Part shown: positions 1-5,455 of the stretch, piece after piece
Layout of the letters: each line of letters starts with the position of its first letter
Numbering within the stretch: the stretch's first letter is position 1
Assembly: GCA_963606965.1 (NCBI GenBank)
Contig: CAVDAL010000107.1
Coordinates: 1 to 5,455 of the forward strand
DNA from: CAVDAL01 sp963606965
Lineage (GTDB): Bacteria; Actinomycetota; Coriobacteriia; Coriobacteriales; QAMH01
Length of the DNA stretch: 5,455 nt
Direction of reading: 5' to 3'
Position numbers and translations under genes: made by a program
The notes under the pieces: generated by a model
Seen by the model: the letters and a program-made list of their open reading frames with translations, nothing else
Told to the model about the DNA's origin: nothing
The model's database searches: none

Positions 1-1563
1 CATACAGATTGTTCTGGAAAAATTGCAATTGTCCACAATGGGATTATTGAAAATTTTGCAGCTTTGCGCGCAGAATTGATTGAACAAGGGCATCATTTTT
101 CAAGCGAAACAGACACGGAAGTAATAGCTCATTTGCTTGAGCGTTATTATGAAGATTCCTTGCTTGAAGCAATGCAAAAAACTGTTGCTGTTTTGGAAGG
201 CGCATATGGCATTGCTGCAATTTGCGCTGATAAGCCGGATGAACTTGTTGTTACGCGTAAAGATAGCCCAATTGTTTTAGGGCATGCTGGCGCTGAATCT
301 TTGGTAGCAAGCGACATGGTTGTTATCATGGATGTTACGCGCGATGTCACATTTTTGGACGATGAAGAATTTGCTGTTTTGCGAAATGACGGCATAGCAA
401 TTTATAATAAAAATGGTGAAGAAATTAAGCCGCAAATAACGCACATTGATTGGGATGCGCAAGCTGCAGAACGCGCCGGATATCCAGATTTTATGCTGAA
501 AGAAATTCATGAGCAGCCGCGTGTTGTTCGTGATACTGTCGCAGGTCATCTTGTTGATGGCAAAATTACTTTTGAAGATTTGCAGCTTAGTGAACAAGAC
601 ATAAAAGATATTACCAATGTTTATATCATTGCATGCGGCACAAGCTATCATGCTGGCCTTGTTGCGCGCGACTTGATTGAAGCTTGGGCTCGCATTCCAA
701 CGATTGTTGAAGTTGCAAGTGAATTTAGATACAGGAATCCGATTGTCACTCCAAAAACTTTGGTCATCGCTCTTTCGCAATCGGGTGAAACAGCAGACAC
801 ATTGGCAGCTATTCGCATTGCTCGTGCTGCTGGTGCAAAAGTTATTGCAATTACAAATTGCATGGGCTCACGCATTACGCGCGAATCTGATGGCACAATT
901 TATGTGAAAGCAAATATGGAAATTTCTGTTGCAGCAACAAAATCTTTCTTGGCGCAAATTGCTTGCGTTACGCTCATCGCAATGTTTTTGGCTCAGGAAC
1001 GTGGGCTTTTACAAAGTGAAGAAATTGAACAGCTCTATAACGAGCTGCTTAATACTTCTGCAGATATTGAACACATATTGCTTGATACTAGTGAAATTGA
1101 AAAGGCATCAAAGCTTCTTTTGAAGGCACATTCTGCAATGTATGTTGGCCGCGGCATTGCTGCAACAACATGTTATGAAGGTGCTTTGAAGCTGAAGGAA
1201 ATTTCTTATCTTCATGCAGAAGCTTATGCAGCTGGTGAGCTCAAACATGGCCCAATTGCGCTGCTAGATGAAACTGTCCCAGTTGTTGCTGTTGTTACAG
1301 ATTCAACAACTCGCGCACAGACGATAAGCAATATTCAAGAAGTTTTGGCTAGAGGCGCTCATGTGATTGCTGTTGCAACAGAAGGCGACAAAGAAATCGC
1401 CGACTTTGCGGATTATGTTTTATATGTTCCGCCTGTTCGTGAATGCTTCAGCGCTATTACAGCAAGTGTGCCGCTGCAATTGCTTGCCAGGTTTGTAGCT
1501 GTTGCACGTGGCTGCGATGTTGACAAGCCAAGGAATTTGGCAAAGTCTGTGACGGTGGAATAA
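1..1563 (+). CDS. glmS: Glutamine-fructose-6-phosphate aminotransferase (isomerizing), 5'-truncated by window edge
   Basis: GlmS makes glucosamine-6-phosphate from fructose-6-phosphate and glutamine in the cytoplasm, the entry step to UDP-GlcNAc and peptidoglycan. The frame is open from base 1, giving 520 residues. Against the roughly 609-residue E. coli enzyme about 88 N-terminal residues are missing, including the catalytic N-terminal Cys of the glutaminase domain. Visible from the window start: HNGIIEN at residues 12-18 (oxyanion-hole Asn and Gly of the glutaminase site), SETDTEVIAHL, and the interdomain KEIHEQP. The first SIS domain has ACGTSYHAG (211-219) and LSQSGETADT (259-268). The second has LKEISYLHAEAYAAGELKHGP, with the E. 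coli Glu488 and His504 equivalents at about 400 and 416. The C-terminal loop ends NLAKSVTVE, with the sugar-binding Lys at 515. Every key residue inside the window is intact. The UUG at 64 is not the start, because conserved sequence continues upstream of it. The TAA abuts the acpS start. Any upstream leader or glmS ribozyme lies outside the window. Confidence 0.98.
   Translation, partial: HTDCSGKIAIVHNGIIENFAALRAELIEQGHHFSSETDTEVIAHLLERYYEDSLLEAMQKTVAVLEGAYGIAAICADKPDELVVTRKDSPIVLGHAGAESLVASDMVVIMDVTRDVTFLDDEEFAVLRNDGIAIYNKNGEEIKPQITHIDWDAQAAERAGYPDFMLKEIHEQPRVVRDTVAGHLVDGKITFEDLQLSEQDIKDITNVYIIACGTSYHAGLVARDLIEAWARIPTIVEVASEFRYRNPIVTPKTLVIALSQSGETADTLAAIRIARAAGAKVIAITNCMGSRITRESDGTIYVKANMEISVAATKSFLAQIACVTLIAMFLAQERGLLQSEEIEQLYNELLNTSADIEHILLDTSEIEKASKLLLKAHSAMYVGRGIAATTCYEGALKLKEISYLHAEAYAAGELKHGPIALLDETVPVVAVVTDSTTRAQTISNIQEVLARGAHVIAVATEGDKEIADFADYVLYVPPVRECFSAITASVPLQLLARFVAVARGCDVDKPRNLAKSVTVE
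1554..1559 (+). promoter_or_regulatory. Probable ribosome binding site of acpS
   Basis: GGTGGA lies inside the last codons of glmS, 4 bases before the acpS ATG at 1564. It is a weak, slightly close Shine-Dalgarno match. Because the start codon directly follows the glmS TAA, terminating ribosomes probably re-initiate here. The next in-frame ATG at 1579 has no better site upstream, which favours 1564. Confidence 0.45.
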
Positions 1564-2166
1564 ATGGCAGATACTCGCATGGCTGGTCTTGGCGTTGATA
1601 TTGTCGAGATTGCAAGGATGGAACAAATTTTAGAGCGCACGCCTTCTTTCAAAATGAAAGTTTATACAGAAGGCGAACGTGATTATTGCGAAAAAAAGCA
1701 CAAGCCTGCTGTTCATTATGCAATGCGCTTTGCAGCAAAAGAGGCTGTGTTAAAAGCTTTGGGTACGGGCATTGCACAGGGCATTAGCTTGGATGAAGTT
1801 GAAGTCACCAACGATGCTAAAGGCAAGCCAATTCCTGTTTTGCATGGTCGCGCTGAAGAAATTGCTAAAGAACAAGGCGTCTTGGAAGTTCATTTATCGC
1901 TTTCGCGCACGCATGAAACAGCAGTTGCAAATGCTGTTGCTGTGACGCAAGATTCGCTTGTTGCTCCAAAAGAGGATAAGCTTTCCCCCAAGGAAGAAAT
2001 TGCGGCTGCGTTTAAAGAGCTTCGAAGTATGCTTGATGACTTGGATGTTTCTGTTGATGAAGCTGACGATAAGTCTGAAGACGATGCAGGCGAACAGGAT
2101 TGGCGGCCAGAAGAACAGCCGCAAGATAATGTGGAAGAGTTACGCGAAGAACAAGAGCAGGAATAA
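1564..2166 (+). CDS. acpS: Holo-[acyl-carrier-protein] synthase with acidic C-terminal extension
   Basis: AcpS transfers 4'-phosphopantetheine from CoA to a serine of acyl carrier protein, activating it for fatty acid synthesis; it acts in the cytoplasm as a trimer. The core is residues 1 to about 127: GLGVDIVEIARM (9-20) with the Mg2+ ligand Asp12, RFAAKEAVLKALGTGI (55-70) with the second metal ligand Glu60, and the closing strand region HLSLSRTHETAVANAVAV (110-127). Family members usually end here at 120-126 residues. This protein continues to 200. The extra 73 residues hold about 27 Asp/Glu against about 8 Lys/Arg, with a short predicted-helical stretch (about 141-160, KEEIAAAFKELRSMLDDL) and then a low-complexity acidic tail rich in E, D and Q. 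The enzyme core is secure; the role of the tail is unknown. The start at 1564 directly follows the glmS stop; Met6 at 1579 is an alternative that would give a more typical N-terminus. nnrD begins 3 bases after the stop. Confidence 0.95.
   Translation: MADTRMAGLGVDIVEIARMEQILERTPSFKMKVYTEGERDYCEKKHKPAVHYAMRFAAKEAVLKALGTGIAQGISLDEVEVTNDAKGKPIPVLHGRAEEIAKEQGVLEVHLSLSRTHETAVANAVAVTQDSLVAPKEDKLSPKEEIAAAFKELRSMLDDLDVSVDEADDKSEDDAGEQDWRPEEQPQDNVEELREEQEQE
2159..2162 (+). promoter_or_regulatory. Ribosome binding site of nnrD
   Basis: AGGA at the very end of acpS lies 7 bases before the ATG at 2170, good Shine-Dalgarno spacing. It supports this start and shows that nnrD initiation is embedded in the last codons of the acpS acidic tail. 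Confidence 0.55.
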
Positions 2167-2169
2167 ATT

Positions 2170-3042
2170 ATGCAAGTTGTGCAGCGTTCGAAAAGTGACT
2201 ATGCCAGCTTGCTTCCACATCCAAAAAAGGACGCAAATAAGTTTACTCGCGGCAGTGTAGCTATTATTGCCGGCAGTGCGAAATTTCCTGGTGCTGCTGT
2301 TTTAGCAAGTGCTGCTGCCAGATGCGGGTCTGGTTATACAGTTTTGGTTACTCCAAAAAGCGCTGCGCAGACTGCACATGCGCACTTGGCATCAATTCCT
2401 GTTGTTGAAACTGCAGAAGTTGATGGATGTTTCTGCGAAGATTCACTGCCGGATGTTTTTAAAGCCTGCAAACGCGCGCAAGCTTTGGTGATAGGCCCTG
2501 GAATTGGTACTAACAGCCAAGTTGTGCAATTTTTGCATGAATTGCTTGCCAGCGAAGAACGACCAATTGTTTTGGATGCGGACGCTTTGTCAATTCTTGC
2601 AAAAAATCCTGATATATTGGCGGCGCGCAGCGAGCGAGGTAACGTGACTGTTATTACTCCGCATGGCGGCGAAGCTGCAAGGCTGCTTGGCAGAAAAGTT
2701 GAAGACCAAGCAAAGGATGCTATTTTATTAGCTCAACAATTGCATGTGTGCATTGCGCTAAAAGGTCACCAAACATTTATTGCAGGTGATGCTGGAACTT
2801 GTATCATGTGTTCAGATGGCGGGCCAGAACTTGCAAAAGCTGGCAGCGGTGATGTCTTGTCTGGAATGATTGGTGCTATGCTTGCGCAGGGAATGAATGC
2901 AATAGACGCAACTTCACTTGCTGTATATACACATGCTCTTGCTGCTAAAATTGCAGCAGATGAAATTACAGATATTGCTGTTATTCCAGAAGACATAGTG
3001 TCGCACATAGGTGCTGCATTTAAAGAAATAGAGAGGTTTTAA
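2170..3042 (+). CDS. nnrD: ADP-dependent (S)-NAD(P)H-hydrate dehydratase, stand-alone NnrD
   Basis: NnrD dehydrates the S form of hydrated, inactive NADH or NADPH back to the usable coenzyme; the bacterial enzymes use ADP. It is a cytoplasmic metabolite-repair enzyme of the ribokinase-like superfamily (the YjeF C-terminal or carbohydrate-kinase-related domain). The 290 residues cover just this domain. In order: RGSVAIIAGSAKFPGAAVLA (27-46, glycine-rich start), ALVIGPGIGT (105-114), IVLDADALSILA (133-144), VITPHGGEAARLLG (161-174), ALKGHQTFIA (196-205) and GPELAKAGSGDVLSG (218-232), which carries the GSGD anion hole and the catalytic-type Asp228. There is no NnrE epimerase domain in front, unlike the fused proteins of E. 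coli and many other bacteria; the first 20 residues are only a short leader. The gene sits 3 bases after acpS and 1 base before alr, and its last codons contain the alr ribosome binding site. The assignment to NnrD over other ribokinase-like kinases rests on the TPHGGEAARLLG and GSGDVLSG motifs. Confidence 0.95.
   Translation: MQVVQRSKSDYASLLPHPKKDANKFTRGSVAIIAGSAKFPGAAVLASAAARCGSGYTVLVTPKSAAQTAHAHLASIPVVETAEVDGCFCEDSLPDVFKACKRAQALVIGPGIGTNSQVVQFLHELLASEERPIVLDADALSILAKNPDILAARSERGNVTVITPHGGEAARLLGRKVEDQAKDAILLAQQLHVCIALKGHQTFIAGDAGTCIMCSDGGPELAKAGSGDVLSGMIGAMLAQGMNAIDATSLAVYTHALAAKIAADEITDIAVIPEDIVSHIGAAFKEIERF
3031..3036 (+). promoter_or_regulatory. Ribosome binding site of alr
   Basis: GAGAGG, inside the last codons of nnrD, lies 7 bases before the ATG at 3044. 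This good match and spacing is the main reason for choosing the long alr reading that includes the acidic N-terminal extension. Confidence 0.65.
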
Positions 3043-3043
3043 C

Positions 3044-4354
3044 ATGCCACGCGAAGAGGTAAATTATTTTGGTTCAGATATGGTTTTTCCTGATGATGAA
3101 GGCAAGTCTGAGCGATTCCCTTTTGAAAATCCAGATGATGAACAATTGAGCTTCGGCGATGAATTTGATGATGCATTGCCGCAGGGTGGTGCAATGCCGC
3201 AATATTTCACTCGCGGCAATGTTTTGCGTGGTGCTTGGGTTGAAATTGATACAGAAGCAATTCGCCACAATATTCGCTTGGCAAAAAAGGCAATAGGCCC
3301 AAGAAAGCAGTTTTGTGCTGTTGTTAAGGCTGATGCATATGGACACGGAGCGATTCCGTGTGCAAAGCTTGCTATTGAAGAAGGCGCTGATTATTTAGCA
3401 GTAGCAACTGTTGAAGAAGGCATTGAACTGCGACAGGCTGGAATAAAGGCTAACATTTTGATTTTGTCGCAGCCGCCGCAACGCGCAATTCCATATATCA
3501 TTATGCACCGCTTGACGCCTGCTGTTTGCACTACAGATTTTGCACTCGCATATGCAGAAACAGCAGACAAAATGAATAAGCCTGCGCCGTTTCATTTGGC
3601 AGTAGATACTGGCATGAACAGAATTGGCGTGAAATATGATGAGGTCGTTGAATTTATCCAAAGCATTGCATTCCACAGAGCTTTGAAATATGAAGGGACA
3701 TTCACGCATTTTGCTACAGCGGATGAAAGCAGCGATTGGGATTTTCGCATCCAACTAAAGCGCTTTAATGAAATGCTTGACAGCTTGAAGCAGGCAGGAA
3801 TAAAGCCTGGCATTGTTCATGCTGCAAATTCGGCATCAATTTTTAGATATCCAGAAGCTCACTTCGATATGGTGCGTCTTGGTGTAACAATGTATGGAAT
3901 GTTTCCAAGTGCTGTTATGCGCGGCAGCATAGACTTGTGGCCAGCCATGTCTGTTAAAGCACAAGTTTCTTTTGTGAAAGAGCCTGCCTTGGGCGAAGGT
4001 GTTTCTTATGGAATGAATTACCGAGTTGCAAAGAAGGTTCAAATTGCAACTGTTCCAATTGGTTATGCAGATGGTTTGCGCCGCATTCTTTCTGGCAGGT
4101 TTAAAGTTCTATGCAATGGATGCGTGTGCCTTCAGGTTGGAAATATTTGCATGGATCAGATGATGATTGAAGTTCCAGTTGGGCACACTTTGCGTGGCAA
4201 GTCACGTAAAGTTGAGCCTGGTGATGAAGTTGTGATTATTGGCAAGCAAGACGATCTTGAAATTGGCGTTGATACAATGGCAGAGATGCTAGGCACAATT
4301 AATTATGAAGTTACATGCCTTTTTGGAATAAGGCTTCCGAAGATTTATGTCTAA
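3044..4354 (+). CDS. alr: Alanine racemase with acidic N-terminal extension
   Basis: Alr interconverts L- and D-alanine with pyridoxal phosphate, supplying D-Ala for the peptidoglycan stem; it is a cytoplasmic homodimer. The catalytic core spans about residues 60-436, close to the usual length of roughly 370-390. The barrel domain opens with RGAWVEIDTEAIRHNI (62-77) and AVVKADAYGHG (92-102), where Lys95 is the PLP-binding lysine. Further motifs are AVDTGMNRIG (186-195), HAANSASI (259-266) and VRLGVTMYG (277-285). The C-terminal domain has GVSYGMNY (319-326) with the catalytic Tyr322, IGYADGLRR (339-347) with the Arg that contacts the PLP ring nitrogen, and GNICMDQ (366-372). All catalytic residues are present. 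The first 58 residues are unusual: 15 Asp/Glu against 4 Lys/Arg, two copies of a PDDE motif (16-19 and 30-33), and no relation to the barrel. The ATG at 3044 has a good ribosome binding site; Met51 at 3194 is an alternative start that would give a standard-sized enzyme. The 3' end overlaps the next gene by 8 bases. Confidence 0.96.
   Translation: MPREEVNYFGSDMVFPDDEGKSERFPFENPDDEQLSFGDEFDDALPQGGAMPQYFTRGNVLRGAWVEIDTEAIRHNIRLAKKAIGPRKQFCAVVKADAYGHGAIPCAKLAIEEGADYLAVATVEEGIELRQAGIKANILILSQPPQRAIPYIIMHRLTPAVCTTDFALAYAETADKMNKPAPFHLAVDTGMNRIGVKYDEVVEFIQSIAFHRALKYEGTFTHFATADESSDWDFRIQLKRFNEMLDSLKQAGIKPGIVHAANSASIFRYPEAHFDMVRLGVTMYGMFPSAVMRGSIDLWPAMSVKAQVSFVKEPALGEGVSYGMNYRVAKKVQIATVPIGYADGLRRILSGRFKVLCNGCVCLQVGNICMDQMMIEVPVGHTLRGKSRKVEPGDEVVIIGKQDDLEIGVDTMAEMLGTINYEVTCLFGIRLPKIYV
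3184..3196 (+). promoter_or_regulatory. Possible internal ribosome binding site and start for a short alr form
   Basis: GGGTGG at 3184-3189 lies 4 bases before an in-frame ATG at 3194 (Met51 of the long reading), just before the conserved racemase core. It could direct a shorter Alr without the acidic extension, or could be chance. The 150 bases between the two starts are fully open and have codon use like the rest of the gene, so the long form is preferred. Confidence 0.3.
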
Positions 4355-4940
4355 TAAGATGTTTGGCGAAAAGCTAGAAAATTTAGCTACTGAGTGTGCT
4401 GCGTGCAATAAATGTGAACTTGCAAGTTCGCGAACAAATATTGTTTTTGGTTCCGGTAATGATAGCGCGCAAGTTATGTTTATTGGCGAAGCTCCGGGCA
4501 AGAATGAAGATTTGCGCGGCGAGCCTTTTGTTGGCGCAGCAGGCAAATTATTAAATGAGCTTTTGTGTGGCATTGGTCTTGAACGCGAAGATATTTATAT
4601 TGCAAATATTTTAAAGTGCAGGCCACCAAAAAATCGCAATCCAAAATCTGAAGAAGTTGAGCTGTGCACGCCATGGCTGCAAAAACAAATTGATTTGATA
4701 AAACCAGCAGTTATTGTTACTCTTGGTAACTTTCCAACAAGATTTATTTTGCAAACTAAAGAAGGAATTACTGCTTTGCATGGCAAAGTATGTGAAGTTG
4801 ACGGTTTTTGTGTTTTGCCAATGTTTCATCCTGCAGCAGCAATTTATGACAGGAAAAAGATTGAATCACTGCGCACAGATTTTGCATTGTTAAAAGACAT
4901 ATTAGACAATGGACTTTCACATAAATTATTGCAAGATTAG
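4347..4940 (+). CDS. Family 4 uracil-DNA glycosylase, [4Fe-4S] type
   Basis: This enzyme excises uracil from DNA, starting base-excision repair of cytosine deamination or dUTP misincorporation. It belongs to UDG superfamily family 4 (UDGa type), which is unrelated in fold details to the Ung family. At 197 residues it has the usual size. Four cysteines match the iron-sulfur ligand pattern of the Thermus enzyme: Cys20 and Cys23 (CxxC), Cys91 in ILKCRPP, and Cys107. The spacings of 68 and 16 residues compare with 69 and 16 in Thermus. The active-site motif GEAPGKNEDLRGEPFVG runs 47-63, NRNP follows the third cysteine, and HPAA at 161-164 is the DNA-intercalation/catalytic loop motif. The start ATG at 4347 overlaps the alr stop by 8 bases with only a weak GAAGA (4339-4343) upstream, so translation is probably coupled to alr. 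Met5 at 4359 is an alternative start. Older annotations may call this a phage SPO1 DNA polymerase-related protein. Confidence 0.94.
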   Translation: MSNKMFGEKLENLATECAACNKCELASSRTNIVFGSGNDSAQVMFIGEAPGKNEDLRGEPFVGAAGKLLNELLCGIGLEREDIYIANILKCRPPKNRNPKSEEVELCTPWLQKQIDLIKPAVIVTLGNFPTRFILQTKEGITALHGKVCEVDGFCVLPMFHPAAAIYDRKKIESLRTDFALLKDILDNGLSHKLLQD

Positions 4941-4952
4941 TCGTATATCAAT

Positions 4953-4958
4953 AGGAGG
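4953..4958 (+). promoter_or_regulatory. Consensus ribosome binding site of tsaE
   Basis: A perfect AGGAGG lies 5 bases before a GTG codon at 4964, in the only true intergenic gap of the window (4941-4963, 23 bases). It decides the GTG start of tsaE, and it is the strongest ribosome binding site in the window, which suggests independent initiation rather than coupling to the upstream gene. Confidence 0.8.
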
Positions 4959-4963
4959 CTATT

Positions 4964-5413
4964 GTGATTTTGCATTCGAATAGTGTTGAAGAAACAATAA
5001 ATATTGGCAAACGCATTGCTGCTTTACTTGAAGCTGATGATATGCTTGTTTTGACTGGCGACCTTGGCGCGGGTAAAACGCATTTTACAAAAGGTATTGC
5101 AAGTGCACTTGGTATTGCAGAAGAAATCACAAGCCCAACTTTCCCTATAATGGTTGAATATAATGGAAGCAATCTGCAGCTTTTGCACTTTGATTTATAT
5201 CGTTTGGATGATCCAAGCGAGCTTGAAGATATTGCATGGTATGAGCTAATTGAATCTGGTGCTGTATATATTGTTGAGTGGGGCGATAAATTCCCGCAGG
5301 AACTTCCAGATGATTATCTTGAGTTGCATTTTAGCGTTTGCGAAGATGGCGCGCGTGAAATAAATTTACTTGCGCATGGCTTGCGTGCAGAAGAAATAGT
5401 TTCAGCTTTATAG
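4964..5413 (+). CDS. tsaE: tRNA threonylcarbamoyladenosine biosynthesis ATPase TsaE
   Basis: TsaE (YjeE family) is a small P-loop ATPase that works with TsaB and TsaD to place threonylcarbamoyl on A37 of ANN-decoding tRNAs; it is cytoplasmic and usually essential. The 149 residues are of normal length. GDLGAGKTHFTKG (32-44) is the Walker A loop with Lys38 and Thr39. SPTF (57-60) is the switch-like family motif, LHFDLYRLDD (74-83) carries the conserved Asp77, and VEWGDKFP (104-111) is the conserved Glu-Trp segment near the nucleotide. All family hallmarks are present. The start is the GTG at 4964, fixed by the consensus ribosome binding site; no upstream extension is needed. In many Actinomycetota and Bacillota the next gene is tsaB, which would be expected just beyond the window, but its start is not visible here. 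Confidence 0.96.
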   Translation: MILHSNSVEETINIGKRIAALLEADDMLVLTGDLGAGKTHFTKGIASALGIAEEITSPTFPIMVEYNGSNLQLLHFDLYRLDDPSELEDIAWYELIESGAVYIVEWGDKFPQELPDDYLELHFSVCEDGAREINLLAHGLRAEEIVSAL

Positions 5414-5423
5414 TGCGCGAATA

Positions 5424-5437
5424 TTCCCATTTGGGAA
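5424..5437 (+). repeat. Small inverted repeat downstream of tsaE
   Basis: TTCCC (5424-5428) and GGGAA (5433-5437) can form a 5-bp stem with a 4-base ATTT loop; two outer pairs are possible across one A/G mismatch. It is followed by only four T residues (5440-5443) and then purine-rich sequence, so it is too weak to be called an intrinsic terminator. The surrounding 42 bases (5414-5455) hold no recognisable gene start. The repeat could be chance, or part of a leader before a following gene. Confidence 0.3.
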
Positions 5438-5455
5438 GATTTTAGCAAAAAGCAG

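Noticed and set aside
64..66. UUG at 64 as the glmS start
   Set aside because: The conserved glutaminase motif HNGIIEN lies upstream in the same open frame, so the gene is truncated by the window edge rather than starting here.
277..780. Minus-strand open frame of 167 codons opposite glmS
   Set aside because: It lies wholly opposite strongly conserved GlmS sequence, its translation resembles no known family, and there is no start context; it is an antisense shadow.
1520..1548. TTGACA at 1520-1525 as a -35 box of an internal promoter for acpS
   Set aside because: At a spacing of 17 the -10 position reads AAGTCT, a poor match, and the bases encode the conserved GlmS C-terminal loop (DVDKPRNLAK).
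1945..2166. Frameshift or fusion as the cause of the AcpS tail
   Set aside because: No other frame in this stretch shows recognisable conserved protein, and the tail continues cleanly to a stop next to the nnrD ribosome binding site, so a native extension is simpler than a sequencing error.
1958..2260. Plus-strand 100-codon open frame overlapping the acpS tail and the nnrD start, basic in composition
   Set aside because: The Lys/Arg-rich product is what GAA/GAT-rich acidic coding gives in a shifted frame. It crosses a real start with a good ribosome binding site and matches no family I know.
3395..3754. Minus-strand open frame of 119 codons opposite alr, Cys-rich
   Set aside because: The cysteines come from reverse-reading of Ala GCA codons (TGC). 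It is fully covered by the conserved racemase barrel and has no independent support.
3777..3806. TTGACA at 3777-3782 as a -35 box inside alr
   Set aside because: The candidate -10 at spacing 17 is ATAAAG, it lies far inside a gene, and no start follows closely.
5424..5443. Rho-independent terminator after tsaE
   Set aside because: A stem of only 5 bp with a four-T run is too weak, and further tsa genes are expected downstream in the same operon.

Overview
The window is one uninterrupted, plus-strand run of six housekeeping genes with essentially no intergenic DNA: the 3' part of glmS (glucosamine-6-phosphate synthase), acpS (holo-ACP synthase), nnrD (NAD(P)H-hydrate dehydratase), alr (alanine racemase), a family-4 [4Fe-4S] uracil-DNA glycosylase gene, and tsaE (ATPase of the tRNA t6A pathway). 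All six assignments rest on conserved motifs readable in the translations. There are no RNA genes, mobile elements, CRISPR arrays or long repeats.

Layout: glmS enters truncated at the left edge (about 88 N-terminal residues lie upstream) and stops at 1563. acpS starts on the next base; nnrD follows after 3 bases, alr after 1 base, udg overlaps the end of alr by 8 bases, and tsaE follows after 23 bases behind a consensus AGGAGG ribosome binding site. The last 42 bases hold no recognisable gene, only a small inverted repeat. No internal promoter or convincing terminator is visible, so the genes probably form one operon driven from upstream of glmS, with translational coupling at most junctions.

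The functions are core physiology rather than one pathway. GlmS supplies glucosamine-6-P for peptidoglycan precursors and Alr supplies D-alanine for the peptide stem. AcpS activates acyl carrier protein, NnrD repairs hydrated NAD(P)H, the glycosylase removes uracil from DNA, and TsaE supports t6A37 modification of tRNA.

The relative order glmS - nnr - alr - tsaE resembles the arrangement known in Actinomycetota (in mycobacteria glmS, nnr, alr, tsaE, tsaB, rimI and tsaD lie in this order, with other genes between some of them). acpS next to alr is also common in Bacillota. The DNA is AT-leaning (GC around the low 40s per cent by eye, uneven along the window), which is low for most actinomycetes. 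A low-GC member of the Coriobacteriia would fit gene order and composition, but this is inference and a Bacillota origin is not excluded.

The least ordinary feature is a pair of acidic, probably disordered appendages on two unrelated enzymes: about 73 residues at the C-terminus of AcpS and about 58 residues at the N-terminus of Alr, one on each side of nnrD. I see no evidence for a new multi-gene system.
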